A stretch of DNA of 32,201 nucleotides from Kiritimatiellales bacterium (GCA_945949405.1 CAMFEP010000009.1:1-32201), one strand, 5' to 3'. Shown: positions 1-7,615, numbered from the stretch's first letter. Numbers and translations: made by a program. The notes: generated by a model not told the origin, from the sequence alone.

Positions 1-1701
1 CGGGAAAAACAGCTGGAACAGGAAGCCGGGCGTCTGCAACAGGACGCGCAGCGGTTGCAGCAGGAACAGGGCAAGCAGGGGCAGGAGGCGGGGCAATATC
101 GGAAGCAAGCTGCCGCGCTTGAAAAAGAATTGGACGGTTTGCGCCAGGAGTTGGCGCGGTCCGCGGCGCGGTGGGAAAAGCAGCTGGCATCCGAACGCCA
201 GGTGGCGGAAGTGGAACTGGCGCGTGCGGTCGGGGAATCGGCCAAGGCGCTGGAGACGGTGCAGGCCGGGCATGCGCGCGTGGTCAGTGACGTGAAAGAG
301 GCGACGAAGGCGTTGGGCGAGCTCAAGGCCGAACGCGATGCGCTGGGCGAAGCGCTTGCGGGGGTGAAGCAGCAGGTGGCGCGGCGGGACGAGGAACTGG
401 CGGCGGCGGTGCGCAAGGCGGAGGACTTTCAGGCGGAAACGGCACGACTGCAGGCCGAGTTGCAAGGGCTGCTCAAGGCGGGTGCGCGCGGGATGGAGGA
501 CGCGGCGAAGGCGGGCGCGCGGGCCGAGGCGCTGGCCGAGGAGCTGGCGGAAGTGCGGGAGGAACTGGCGTCGTCGGCGGTGTGGCGCGAGCAGGTTGTG
601 AGATTGGAGGCGGAGGCGCAGCGACAGGCTGCCGACGTTGAAACAGCGCGACGGGCCGTGGACGCTGAACGGGCGCGGCATCAGGCTGACCGATCGCAGA
701 TGGTGGAGGCGTTGGAGTCTGGCAAGGCTGAAGCGCAGACCGCACTGGCGCGTGAGACTGCGCGCCTCGAGGACTCGGCCAGGGCTCATGATGGTGTGTG
801 GGAGGTGGAGCGCCAGAAGTGGGCGCAAGCGCATGCCAGCGTTATGCGGGAGTTGGACGTCGCGCGGGAGGGCCTGCGCCAGGCGGCGGCACAGGCGGAG
901 GTGAGCCGGGAGCGGGAGCGGTTGCGGGCCGAGGTTACGGAAAGTTTGCAGGCCGAGCTGGCGCGGCTACAACGGGAGGCGGTGGCATGGCGTCAGGACC
1001 AAGCGGAGGGACAACGACGGGAGTCAGACGTGCGCCGGGTGGATGCGGCGTCAACAGCGGCGGCGAAAGAATTCCAAGGCAAGTTCGAAGAGGCGGAGCG
1101 TGACGGACGCAGCCGCAAGACGGAACTGGCGCTGGTGCAGGCAGAATTGGTGCTGGCCCGCGCGGCGCTGGCGACCGGTTTGGCGGGGGTGGCGGGCAGC
1201 GTGGATGCGGATAAGCCAACGCGTGAGTTGCGGCAGCGGGTGATGGAGCTCACCGAGCAACTTTTAGAGAAATTTGTCGTGGATCCGGGGCGTGTCTGGC
1301 GCGTGAAGCTAGACGACGGGGCGGTGTATGGCCCGGTCACGCTCGATGACTTGCATGCATGGGCTGCGGACTGCCGGCTGGGGCCGGGGCACCAGGTGGC
1401 CCGCGAAGGCGACTGGCAGGCGGCGGAGTCCCTGCGGGATTTGGGCATGGAGTGGATGGTGACGCTGTCGGATGGCGGAAGCTATGGGCCGCTCAACGTG
1501 TTTGCGATCCGTCACCTGATGACGGATGGCGTGGTGGCACGCGACGCGGTGATCCGGCATCGTGCGGATGGGCGTGGCGGTACATGGGACGAGATTGCCA
1601 CGATGGTGCTGAAGCATGAGCGCGAGGTTCGTGCGGCGGCGCAGCATGATGCGGCAGAGCGCGTGGCGAGGGTGAGGCAGGCGCTGGCAGATTTGGGGTG
1701 A
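1..1701 (+). CDS. Coiled-coil protein with two C-terminal GYF_2-like domains (5' end missing)
   Basis: The frame is open from base 1, so the true start lies upstream and 566 codons are visible. About 420 residues are almost entirely Glu/Arg/Ala/Gln/Leu-rich, alternating in the way of a long coiled coil. After this, at about 1270-1450 and 1450-1620, come two similar segments. The first reads VWRVKLDDGAVYGPVTLDDL and the second MVTLSDGGSYGPLNVFAIRH; both have the W/M-x-V...G..YGP pattern of GYF_2 domains, which are thought to bind proline-rich or other peptide partners. There is no signal peptide or membrane segment in the visible part, so it is probably cytoplasmic and structural or a scaffold. 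The exact function is unknown. The shared YGP motif supports a tandem duplication. No close neighbour on the same strand suggests a pathway. Confidence 0.75.
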   Translation, partial: REKQLEQEAGRLQQDAQRLQQEQGKQGQEAGQYRKQAAALEKELDGLRQELARSAARWEKQLASERQVAEVELARAVGESAKALETVQAGHARVVSDVKEATKALGELKAERDALGEALAGVKQQVARRDEELAAAVRKAEDFQAETARLQAELQGLLKAGARGMEDAAKAGARAEALAEELAEVREELASSAVWREQVVRLEAEAQRQAADVETARRAVDAERARHQADRSQMVEALESGKAEAQTALARETARLEDSARAHDGVWEVERQKWAQAHASVMRELDVAREGLRQAAAQAEVSRERERLRAEVTESLQAELARLQREAVAWRQDQAEGQRRESDVRRVDAASTAAAKEFQGKFEEAERDGRSRKTELALVQAELVLARAALATGLAGVAGSVDADKPTRELRQRVMELTEQLLEKFVVDPGRVWRVKLDDGAVYGPVTLDDLHAWAADCRLGPGHQVAREGDWQAAESLRDLGMEWMVTLSDGGSYGPLNVFAIRHLMTDGVVARDAVIRHRADGRGGTWDEIATMVLKHEREVRAAAQHDAAERVARVRQALADLG

Positions 1702-1705
1702 GGAA

Positions 1706-1740
1706 GATTTGCGATTGATGGTTGCCGATTGACGATTTGG
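1706..1740. repeat. GATT-rich degenerate simple repeat
   Basis: Degenerate units of the type GATTTGC / GATTGAT / GATTGACGATTTGG follow one another directly after the stop codon at 1701. The 12-mer ATTGACGATTTG (1728-1739) recurs exactly at 11054-11065 in front of rnr, again within GATT-rich repeats. It is probably a family of short tandem repeats in gene borders; function unknown. Confidence 0.5.
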
Positions 1741-1761
1741 AGGATGTTGCCAAGCGGGTAA

Positions 1762-1784
1762 CGGCGGGGACCGCCGTCTCCAGG
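1762..1784. repeat. Short palindromic element, GGA-loop type
   Basis: Left arm CGGCGG, loop GGA, right arm CCGCCG, then tail TCTCCAGG. Near-identical copies are at 9091-9113 and 28249-28272. It lies between the convergent coiled-coil gene and dapL, so it could also help terminate transcription. Confidence 0.7.
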
Positions 1785-1849
1785 GAACGGATGGAACTTC
1801 CTTGCCCGCCCGTGGAGATCGCGGACCCCCATTCCGATTCATCGAACCA

Positions 1850-3076
1850 TCACGACCAGCGCAGGTTGGCCTGGCGCAGGCGGCGGGCCAGTTCGGCGAT
1901 GACGCGGTCGTCGTCGTGGGGCCCGGCGGACTCGAAGGTCGCGGAGAAACGCAGGCAGGCGCCGGCGTCGTCCCACGGCACGGTGGAGACGAGGTGTTCG
2001 CGGATCAGGAATTGCGAGGCTTCCTCGGCGCTGGCGAAATTCTGGTTGCCGGCGCCGCGGGGCGCGGCGAGGTAGAGGAAGAAGGTGCCGCCGGGCATGG
2101 TGGCATCGGCACCGTCGGCGCGCAAGGCGGCGGCGAGTTTTTTCAAGCGGCCTTCGTAGTGATCCTTGATGCGATCGGAGAGGGCGCGATCCGCGATGCC
2201 GGCGCAGGCGGCGACCTGGATGGCCTTGAACTGGCCGGAGTCGATGTTGTCCTTCACCTCGGCATAGGCCTTCACGGCGCGGGCGGAACCGGCGACAAAG
2301 CCGAGGCGCCAGCCCGTCATGTTGTAACTTTTGCTCATCGAGTGCAATTCCACGGAGACATCCTTGCCGCCGGGGCGGCTCAAGATCGAGAGCGGGGGGC
2401 GGCCATAGACGAGCGTCGCGTAGGCGGCGTCCTGGACGATGAGGATATTGTGGCGGGTGCAAAATTCGATGAGGGCATCGAAGAAGGCCTCGGAAGGCGG
2501 GGCGCCCGTGGGGTTGTTGGGGTAATTCACATAAAAGAGTTTGGCGAGGCGCGCGGTGTCGGCGTCGATCGCGTTGAGGTCGGGGTAGAACTTGTTTTGC
2601 GGGAGCAGGGGCAACTTGACGACCTTACCACCGAGGTAGGCCGCGTGGGTGGCGAGGACGGGATAGCCGGGCACCGTGGTGATGACGGTGTCGCCGGGAT
2701 TGACGAAGCAGAGTGGCAGCATGGCGAGGGCGGGTTTGGAGCCGATGCTGTGGTTGATTTCGGTGTTGGGATCGAGGTTGCGCACGCCGAGGAAGATGCG
2801 CATGTATTCGGCGGCGGCATTTTTGAAGGCGTCGATGCCGTTGTCGGAGTAGCCGCGGTTGGCGGGGTCGTCGACGGCTTTCTTGAGGGCTTCGCGGATG
2901 GGGAGGGGGGCCATCTGGTCGGGTTCGCCGACGCCAAAGTCGAGCAATTCGACGGTGGGGTGTTGGGCGCGGGCGGCGGCCTTGGCGCGTTTGATCTTTT
3001 CAAATTTATAGATGGCGTTGGAGGTGCCGAAGGCCGCGCCACCGATGCGTTCCGCGAAAAGGGTTTGGATGTCCAT
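1850..3076 (-). CDS. dapL: LL-diaminopimelate aminotransferase
   Basis: PLP-dependent fold-type I aminotransferase that converts tetrahydrodipicolinate to LL-diaminopimelate in one step, feeding lysine and peptidoglycan synthesis. DapL is characteristic of plants, Chlamydiae and other PVC bacteria. Seen in the 408-residue protein: substrate-loop segment GVGEPDQMAPLP near residue 60, the cofactor-contacting YPNNPTG near 185-191, and the Schiff-base lysine in SMSKSYNMTGWRLGF (Lys249). The length is normal for the family. A longer frame reaches 3109, but that start would fall in the -10 box of a near-consensus promoter (3108-3135). ATG at 3076 has GGAG about seven bases upstream, so I chose it. 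The gene is monocistronic, with recN upstream on the same strand beyond an inverted-repeat element. Confidence 0.93.
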   Translation of the reverse strand: MDIQTLFAERIGGAAFGTSNAIYKFEKIKRAKAAARAQHPTVELLDFGVGEPDQMAPLPIREALKKAVDDPANRGYSDNGIDAFKNAAAEYMRIFLGVRNLDPNTEINHSIGSKPALAMLPLCFVNPGDTVITTVPGYPVLATHAAYLGGKVVKLPLLPQNKFYPDLNAIDADTARLAKLFYVNYPNNPTGAPPSEAFFDALIEFCTRHNILIVQDAAYATLVYGRPPLSILSRPGGKDVSVELHSMSKSYNMTGWRLGFVAGSARAVKAYAEVKDNIDSGQFKAIQVAACAGIADRALSDRIKDHYEGRLKKLAAALRADGADATMPGGTFFLYLAAPRGAGNQNFASAEEASQFLIREHLVSTVPWDDAGACLRFSATFESAGPHDDDRVIAELARRLRQANLRWS

Positions 3077-3107
3077 GGTCTGCTCCGTGTTTTTAAGGTG
3101 AGGCGGC

Positions 3108-3135
3108 ATTATAGGGGGGGGCGGAAGGAAGTCAA
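3108..3135 (-). promoter_or_regulatory. Sigma70-type promoter of dapL
   Basis: On the minus strand: -35 TTGACT (3135-3130), 16-bp spacer including a C-run, -10 TATAAT (3113-3108, perfect consensus). It predicts a leader of about 25 bases before the ATG at 3076. Confidence 0.75.
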
Positions 3136-3183
3136 AACTTGCCAGCGTAATCCAGTGTGTATCATTTTGAATATGGTTTTGAA

Positions 3184-3316
3184 TTTCTCGCGGAGGCGCG
3201 GAGGTCGCGGAGATTGCTTTTATTGCCCGAACCGGTGAGAGGCCGGTTCGGGTATGAATACTGCATCTCTACCTATCCGAACCGCCTCTCTGTGAACTCC
3301 GCGCCTCCGCGAGAAA
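3184..3316. repeat. 133-bp MITE-like inverted-repeat element
   Basis: The ends are perfect 20-bp inverted repeats: TTTCTCGCGGAGGCGCGGAG at 3184-3203 and its exact reverse complement at 3297-3316. Inside is a second inverted repeat, GAGAGGCCGGTTCGG against CCGAACCGCCTCTC, plus a hairpin around ACCGGTGAGAGGCCGGT. The element lies between recN and dapL and ends five bases from the recN stop codon, so its hairpin may terminate recN. No coding capacity is seen. Confidence 0.75.
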
Positions 3317-3320
3317 CATT

Positions 3321-4985
3321 CTACTTGCGGGCGAGGAGTTCGCGGGCGTGGCGGAGGGTGACGGTGGTGAGGTCCTTGCCGCCGAGCATGCGGGCGATTT
3401 CCTCTTCGCGGGTGGTGCCTTCGACGGTGGTGATTTCGGTGAGGGTGCGGCCCTTGGTGACGCGTTTCACCACGGCGAAGTGCAGGGTGCCATGGGCGGC
3501 GACTTGCGGCAGATGCGTGATGCACAGGACCTGATGGCGCTGGGCGATGGTGGCGAGTTTTTCGCCGATGGCGACGCCCATTTCGCCGCCGACGTTGGCA
3601 TCGACTTCGTCAAAGACCAGCACGGGGACGCGGTCATGCTTCGCGAGGACGGCCTTGGTGGCGAGCATCACGCGGGAAATTTCGCCGCTGGAGGCGATCA
3701 GGCGCAGGGGGCGCATGGGTTCGCCGACATTGGGTGCGAAGCCGAATTCGGCGGTATCGAGTCCGGAGGGGCGGGGGGCGGAGGCGGCCAGCTCGACGCG
3801 AAATTCTCCATGTGGAAAACCCAACTCGCGCAGATGGCTGGTGACGGCGCGGCCGAGTTCCTGGCCGGCTTTCTGGCGGCGGGTGGTGAGCGATTTTCCG
3901 GCTGCGCGCAGGGCTTGCTCCGCAGTTTTACGTTCGGCATCCAACGTGGCGAGGCGCTCGGTGCGGGTGGAGAGATCCTTCAAGCGTGTACGCGACTCGG
4001 CGAGGAAGGCCAGGATGTCCTCGATGGAGCCGCCGTACTTACGTTTAAGTTTGTGGAGGATGCCGACGCGGTCCTCGACCCAACGCAGGCGCTCTGGGTC
4101 GACTTCGATGGCCTGCAGACGCCGTTGGATGCTGGTGGAGAGGGCCTGAAGGCTGCTGGCGAGGGATTCGGCCTCCGATTCCCAGGCTTTGGCTTCCATG
4201 GTAAGGCGAGCCATGGCATCGAGCTGGCGGCGGGCATCGACGATTCGGGAGAAGGCGGCGTTTTCCTCCTCGGTGAGGGCGGCGGTGATCGACTGGCCGA
4301 GGGCCAGAATTTCCTGGGCGTTGGCGAGGAGGGCGTGTTCGTTGGCGAGGGTTTCTTCGCTCAGGCCTTCGAGTTGCGCGGCTTCGATTTCCTTGACCTG
4401 ATATTCCAGCATTTCGATCTGCTGGGCCACGGTGCGGTCGTCGCCTTCGAGCTCGCGGCGGCGGCGGTCGATGTCCAGCACGAACTCGTAGGCGTGGCGG
4501 CAGGCCTCGCGTGCGTCGGTGTGGCGACCGAAGGCATCGAGGAGATTCAACTGGAAATCCGGGTTCAGGAGGGATTGGTGCTCGTGGGGGCCGTGGAGGT
4601 CCACGAGCAGATCACCGAGGCGCTTGAGGGCCTGGACGGTGGTGGCGCCATCATTGATGGTGCACTTGCCGGCGCCCGAAGCGGCGGAGACGCTGCGGCG
4701 CAGGATCAGCACGCCATCCTCGCAGGGGGGGAGGTCCAATTCATCGAGCAGGGGTGCGATGGCGCTGGTGTCGGAGAGGGTGAAGACGGCTTCGACCTGA
4801 CATTGGTCGGCGCCGGCGCGGACCTGGGTGCGGTCGGCGCGCATGCCGAGCAGGAGTCCGAGCGCGCCGACGAGCACGGATTTTCCGGCGCCGGTTTCGC
4901 CGGTGATGACGTTCAGGCCGGGGCCGAATTCGACTTGCAGGGATTCGACGATGGCGAAATTTTTAACTCGCAGGCTTTGGAGCAT
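3321..4985 (-). CDS. recN: DNA repair protein RecN (SMC-like ATPase)
   Basis: RecN is an SMC-family ATPase that acts on double-strand breaks with RecA. The 554-residue protein has the family architecture. An N-terminal ATP-binding half carries the typical opening MLQSLRVKNFAIVESL and Walker A GETGAGKS (residues 29-36). A charged coiled-coil middle spans roughly 150-370. A C-terminal half has the Walker B region VLVFDEVDANVGGEMGVAIG followed by the H-loop-like CITHLPQVAAHG. The length matches E. coli RecN (553). The ATG at 4985 gives the conserved family N-terminus. No E. coli-type LexA box is seen upstream. A candidate promoter sits so close to the ATG that the mRNA may be leaderless. It is expressed apart from dapL, which has its own promoter. 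Confidence 0.95.
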   Translation of the reverse strand: MLQSLRVKNFAIVESLQVEFGPGLNVITGETGAGKSVLVGALGLLLGMRADRTQVRAGADQCQVEAVFTLSDTSAIAPLLDELDLPPCEDGVLILRRSVSAASGAGKCTINDGATTVQALKRLGDLLVDLHGPHEHQSLLNPDFQLNLLDAFGRHTDAREACRHAYEFVLDIDRRRRELEGDDRTVAQQIEMLEYQVKEIEAAQLEGLSEETLANEHALLANAQEILALGQSITAALTEEENAAFSRIVDARRQLDAMARLTMEAKAWESEAESLASSLQALSTSIQRRLQAIEVDPERLRWVEDRVGILHKLKRKYGGSIEDILAFLAESRTRLKDLSTRTERLATLDAERKTAEQALRAAGKSLTTRRQKAGQELGRAVTSHLRELGFPHGEFRVELAASAPRPSGLDTAEFGFAPNVGEPMRPLRLIASSGEISRVMLATKAVLAKHDRVPVLVFDEVDANVGGEMGVAIGEKLATIAQRHQVLCITHLPQVAAHGTLHFAVVKRVTKGRTLTEITTVEGTTREEEIARMLGGKDLTTVTLRHARELLARK

Positions 4986-4990
4986 GGGGC

Positions 4991-5019
4991 AGCATACGCA
5001 GGCGGAGGAAAAACTGCAA
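4991..5019 (-). promoter_or_regulatory. Candidate recN promoter, leaderless arrangement
   Basis: On the minus strand: -35 TTGCAG (5019-5014), 17-bp spacer, -10 TATGCT (4996-4991), then only GCCCC before the ATG. A start of transcription 6-8 bases after the -10 box would fall on or beside the ATG. Confidence 0.45.
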
Positions 5020-5063
5020 TCGGGCGTTGGAGGCTTTTGGGGCGGGAGGTGTGGGGGGCGGAA

Positions 5064-5095
5064 GACCGCGTCCGGAGGCCGCGGTCCACCTCGGA
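5064..5095. repeat. Short palindromic element, GGA-loop type (GACCGCG copy 1)
   Basis: Left arm GACCGCGTCC, loop GGA, right arm GGCCGCGGTC (one mismatch), then tail CACCTCGGA. A copy with 31 of 32 identical bases lies inside a coding region at 29540-29571. Confidence 0.8.
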
Positions 5096-5122
5096 GTCGG
5101 GGTCAGCGACCCCGACTACAGG
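5096..5122. repeat. Short palindromic element with TACAGG tail
   Basis: Left arm GTCGGGGTC, loop AGC, right arm GACCCCGAC (perfect 9 bp), then TACAGG. It directly follows the preceding palindrome. The tail resembles the one at 28990-28997. Confidence 0.75.
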
Positions 5123-5178
5123 GGATGACAGCCGAAGGCGCACCACGTTGCTGTCGCCCCTGATCTAACTCGGGGCGA
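5119..5178. repeat. Overlapping imperfect hairpins upstream of the PhyH gene
   Basis: Two alternative hairpins are visible. In one, an arm starting CAGGGG...GACAGC (5119-5132) pairs with GCTGTCGCCCCTG (5150-5162). In the other, TCGCCCC (5154-5160) pairs with GGGGCGA (5172-5178). They share bases, so they are mutually exclusive. It could be decayed repeat material; no further function is supported. Confidence 0.4.
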
Positions 5179-5242
5179 TTTCGGATTTGGTAACGACTGA
5201 ATATGCATGGAAATTATCCGGGGAATGGCTTAATTTTGGGCC

Positions 5243-6067
5243 ATGCAAGCTACTGGAATTAAACAGGGGGTGTTGAGTGGGGAGCAGCTCGCGTTTTTTG
5301 GGCGCGAGGGGTATTTGATTGTGCCTGCGCTGTTTGGCGCGGACGAGGTGGCGGCGTTGGGGGCGCGGTTTCAGCGGCTGGCGGACGACCTCGAGCCGGC
5401 GCCCGAGGGAACATGGATTCCGGACCGGGCGGCGACGGATCCCTTGCTGCGGTATCCGCGCGTGATGATGCCGCATACGTGGGACGAACTTTCCAAGCGA
5501 TGGTTGCTGGATCAGCGGCTGCACGATATTTTGAGCGCGTTGCTGGGGGACGAGCCGATCGCGACCCAGAGCATGTTTTACTTCAAGCCGCCGGGAGCGC
5601 GGGGGCAGGCGCTGCACCAGGATAATTTTTATTTGCGGGTCGAACCCTTCTCCTGCATCGCGGCGTGGACGGCGATCGACCCGTCACTTCCCGAAAACGG
5701 CGGGCTGCATGTGGTACCGCAAACGCAGGATGCGGCGCTGGTGTGTCCGGAAGAAGCGGACATGAACGAGAGTTTTGTGAAACACCTGGTGCGGCCACCC
5801 GAGGGACTTCAGCCCATTCCTGCGCCGTTGCAGCCGGGGGACACGTTGTTTTTCAATGGAAATGTAATTCACGGGTCCGGGCCGAACAAGTCCAAGACTC
5901 ACTGGCGCCGGTCGTATATCTGCCACTACATGCCTGCCGCGGCGCAGAAAATCAGCAGCGGGTATTTCCCGGTGCTGAATTTCCAAGGCGAGCCGGTGAC
6001 GCGGGAAGCCAATAGGGGCGGGGGCCCGTGCGGTGTTGAGTTTGACAAGCCCAATTACGGGGCGTGA
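5243..6067 (+). CDS. Phytanoyl-CoA dioxygenase (PhyH) family Fe(II)/2-oxoglutarate enzyme
   Basis: Double-stranded beta-helix oxygenase of 274 residues. The iron-binding facial triad is visible: His125 and Asp127 in ALHQDNFYLRV, and His210 in NGNVIHGSGPNKS. An arginine that would hold 2-oxoglutarate is in WRRSYICHYM (222-223). The segment PENGGLHVVPQTQD is also typical of PhyH proteins. Members hydroxylate diverse small molecules, so the substrate cannot be told from sequence. It has no signal peptide and is probably cytoplasmic. The ATG at 5243 has no good Shine-Dalgarno; TTAATT lies seven bases upstream, which could be a -10 box for a leaderless transcript. It stands alone, with converging xylose-isomerase-like and CDGSH genes downstream. 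Confidence 0.85.
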   Translation: MQATGIKQGVLSGEQLAFFGREGYLIVPALFGADEVAALGARFQRLADDLEPAPEGTWIPDRAATDPLLRYPRVMMPHTWDELSKRWLLDQRLHDILSALLGDEPIATQSMFYFKPPGARGQALHQDNFYLRVEPFSCIAAWTAIDPSLPENGGLHVVPQTQDAALVCPEEADMNESFVKHLVRPPEGLQPIPAPLQPGDTLFFNGNVIHGSGPNKSKTHWRRSYICHYMPAAAQKISSGYFPVLNFQGEPVTREANRGGGPCGVEFDKPNYGA

Positions 6068-6091
6068 GTTGTCCTTGTCCTGAATTTTGGC

Positions 6092-6122
6092 CCCGGTGGC
6101 GCAAGGCCACCGGGAGCCGGGG
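6092..6122. repeat. Palindromic element between convergent genes
   Basis: Left arm CCCGGTGGC (6092-6100), loop GCAAG, right arm GCCACCGGG (6106-6114), tail AGCCGGGG. It lies between the ends of the PhyH gene and the minus-strand isomerase-like gene. It could be a transcription stop for either, though there is no T-run. Confidence 0.65.
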
Positions 6123-6132
6123 AATCTTCCTT

Positions 6133-7170
6133 CTAGCGGCCAAGAAGATGGTCGATGACGAGTTGGTCCAGCGCGGCGTAGTTGCGGGCGGCGATGAGGG
6201 CGTTGGCTTTGGCGTCGTTGAAGGTGCGGACTTTTTGGACCAGTTTCAGAAAGGTGCGGCGGCTGTTGTCCAGATGCGCCAGCCAATGTTCGGGTTTGGT
6301 GGGGCGGAAGGGGTGGACGTCGAAGCAGATGTATTCGCCGTTGCGTCCGTAGCCGTTACGTTCCAGGGCGCGGACCTGGTTGAAGGCCACGCGCAGGTTG
6401 GCGCTGCCGAAAGGTTTATCCTGATCGAATTTCAGGCCGTTCTGGTCATTCAGGTGCAGCGACCACAATTTGCCGAAGGACATGGCAAAATCGATTTCAT
6501 CCGCGGGGTCGAGGCCGGCGAGGATGGCATGCGCGCTTTCGATCAGGCAGCCGATGCGTTTTGGGGCCGCGGTGAGTTGGGCGATGGCGAGGGCGTGGCC
6601 GATGGTGGGGATGTAGGCGTGGTCCATGGGCTCGTTGGGTTTGGGTTCGATGGCGAGGCGCGCGCGTTTGTCGTGCGCGAGCATGGCGTCGAGGGCTTCG
6701 ACGAGGTAATCCATGCAGCGGCGGGCGTTTTTCGATTCGCGGAGGTAACTGCCCTCGCGGGCGAGCCAGAGCACGATCAGATCGGTGCCGAGGATGCGGG
6801 CGATGTCGAGGCAGCGCTTCGAGCGGTCGATGGCGTACTGGCGACACTTCTTGCTGTTGCTGGTGTAGGCGCCGTCGACGGTCATCGGGCTGAACCAGAG
6901 GCGGGGGGCGACCATCTCGGCGGCGATGCCCTCGTTGTCGAGGCGCTTTTTGAGGGCGTGGGCTTCCTTGCGGATTTGGGCGCCGGGCTTTGAGTCAATA
7001 TCGGGGACGGCGTCGTCATCGTGAAACATCATGGCATCGAAGCCATGGGCCTTGAGTTGTGCGAGTTTCCAGTCGAAGGATTGGGGCGGGCGCGTCGGGG
7101 GGCCGTAGGGGTCCTGACCTTCGCTGATGTTCCAGGGGCCGAAGCAGAAGCGGTAAGAGGGGAGTTTCAT
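6133..7170 (-). CDS. Class I xylose isomerase-like TIM-barrel protein
   Basis: A 345-residue protein that follows actinobacterial-type xylose isomerase over most of its length: MMFHDDDAVPD (catalytic His50), AIEPKPNEP (Glu175, Lys177), the metal-ligand region LIESAHAILAGLDP (Glu211, His214), FDQDKPFG (Asp249, Asp251), FDVHPFR (Asp284) and the end motif LDQLVIDHLLG. One metal ligand differs: the Asp of the usual HIDLN motif is His239 in SLHLN. It is about 40 residues shorter than typical XylA. It probably isomerises or epimerises a sugar; true xylose activity is uncertain. The frame extends upstream to 7419, but that part overlaps the CDGSH gene and a repeat, so ATG 7170 (MKLPSYRF) is the likely start. 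It follows the CDGSH gene by 68 bases and may be cotranscribed. Confidence 0.8.
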   Translation of the reverse strand: MKLPSYRFCFGPWNISEGQDPYGPPTRPPQSFDWKLAQLKAHGFDAMMFHDDDAVPDIDSKPGAQIRKEAHALKKRLDNEGIAAEMVAPRLWFSPMTVDGAYTSNSKKCRQYAIDRSKRCLDIARILGTDLIVLWLAREGSYLRESKNARRCMDYLVEALDAMLAHDKRARLAIEPKPNEPMDHAYIPTIGHALAIAQLTAAPKRIGCLIESAHAILAGLDPADEIDFAMSFGKLWSLHLNDQNGLKFDQDKPFGSANLRVAFNQVRALERNGYGRNGEYICFDVHPFRPTKPEHWLAHLDNSRRTFLKLVQKVRTFNDAKANALIAARNYAALDQLVIDHLLGR

Positions 7171-7232
7171 GTCAAAAGTCAAAAGTCGAAAGTCGAAAGG
7201 CCTATAGAATTTCTCGTATTTTGACTTTTGAC
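7171..7232. repeat. Inverted repeat of GTCAAAA heptads
   Basis: GTCAAAAGTCAAAA (7171-7184) is exactly reverse-complemented at 7219-7232. The left arm continues with GTCGAAAGTCGAAAGG. It fills the gap between the CDGSH gene and the isomerase-like gene and starts directly before the latter's ATG. This could affect that gene's translation or act as a weak terminator. Confidence 0.65.
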
Positions 7233-7238
7233 CTTGGA

Positions 7239-7487
7239 CTATCCCTGTAGTCGGCGGTGTGTGCCGTCGCAGTGGGGTTGGGTGGCGGAGCGTTTGCAGC
7301 CGCACAGGTAGACGGTTTCGGTTTTGGCGCAGGGGAATTCGAGAGGGGTGAAGCCGGAGCCGCGGTGGGATCCGTCGCAGAAAGGCTGAGTTTTGCTTTG
7401 GCCGCAGGCGCACCACCAATAGGTTTTGCCGGCTTCGACGTTGACGGCGTAGGGCGACTTCTGGGCGATGACGGGCTCGAGACTCAT
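7239..7487 (-). CDS. CDGSH-type [2Fe-2S] protein, two tandem domains
   Basis: An 82-residue protein with two copies of the CDGSH signature: [16 protein letters not shown] (27-42) and [16 protein letters not shown] (62-77, with Thr for Ser). Each has the three Cys and one His that bind a redox-active [2Fe-2S] cluster, as in the mitoNEET/Miner2 family. It is soluble and has no membrane anchor. Its role is probably electron transfer or cluster delivery; the partner is unknown. ATG 7487 has a perfect AGGAGG eight bases upstream (7502-7497) and a promoter further up. The isomerase-like gene follows on the same strand, so the two may share a transcript. The promoter pair is divergent with that of the DUF6986 gene. 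Confidence 0.9.
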   Translation of the reverse strand: MSLEPVIAQKSPYAVNVEAGKTYWWCACGQSKTQPFCDGSHRGSGFTPLEFPCAKTETVYLCGCKRSATQPHCDGTHRRLQG

Positions 7488-7520
7488 GCGCGGATCCTCC
7501 TGATTGTGTGAGTTGCGGCG

Positions 7521-7549
7521 AGTCTAGCAGGCGGGTGGGGGAGTGTCAG
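7521..7549 (-). promoter_or_regulatory. Promoter of the CDGSH gene
   Basis: On the minus strand: CTGACA (7549-7544), 17-bp spacer, TAGACT (7526-7521), followed by AGGAGG at 7502-7497 and ATG at 7487. Confidence 0.6.
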
Positions 7550-7586
7550 CGGGAATGTGGTGATTTCGAAGAGGGGCGCATAGCAT

Positions 7587-7615
7587 TTGCAGCAGTGGGG
7601 AGTTTGGATTAGGAT
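7587..7615 (+). promoter_or_regulatory. Promoter of the DUF6986 gene
   Basis: TTGCAG (7587-7592), 17-bp spacer, TAGGAT (7610-7615), about 25 bases before the chosen ATG at 7641. Its position argues against the longer reading frame that opens at TTG 7587. Confidence 0.5.

Larger units (their letters stand above)
1702..1849. other. Intergenic region between convergent genes
   Basis: No gene is seen. It holds a degenerate GATT-rich simple repeat (1706-1740) and one short palindromic element (1762-1784). Confidence 0.6.

Noticed and set aside
1802-3238. 478-codon plus-strand frame opposite dapL
   Set aside because: It is the complement of a clear dapL gene; its Gly/Ala/Val/Glu-rich sequence has no recognisable domain and arises from GC-rich codon bias.
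4986-5063. LexA-type SOS box before recN
   Set aside because: No CTGT-N8-ACAG or similar palindrome is seen; a PVC-specific LexA site cannot be excluded.
3348-5168. 606-codon plus-strand frame opposite recN
   Set aside because: Complement of recN, with low-complexity Gly/Ala/Glu composition; recN has all its motifs on the minus strand.
6064-6993. 309-codon plus-strand frame opposite the xylose-isomerase-like gene
   Set aside because: Shadow of a gene with clear family motifs on the other strand.
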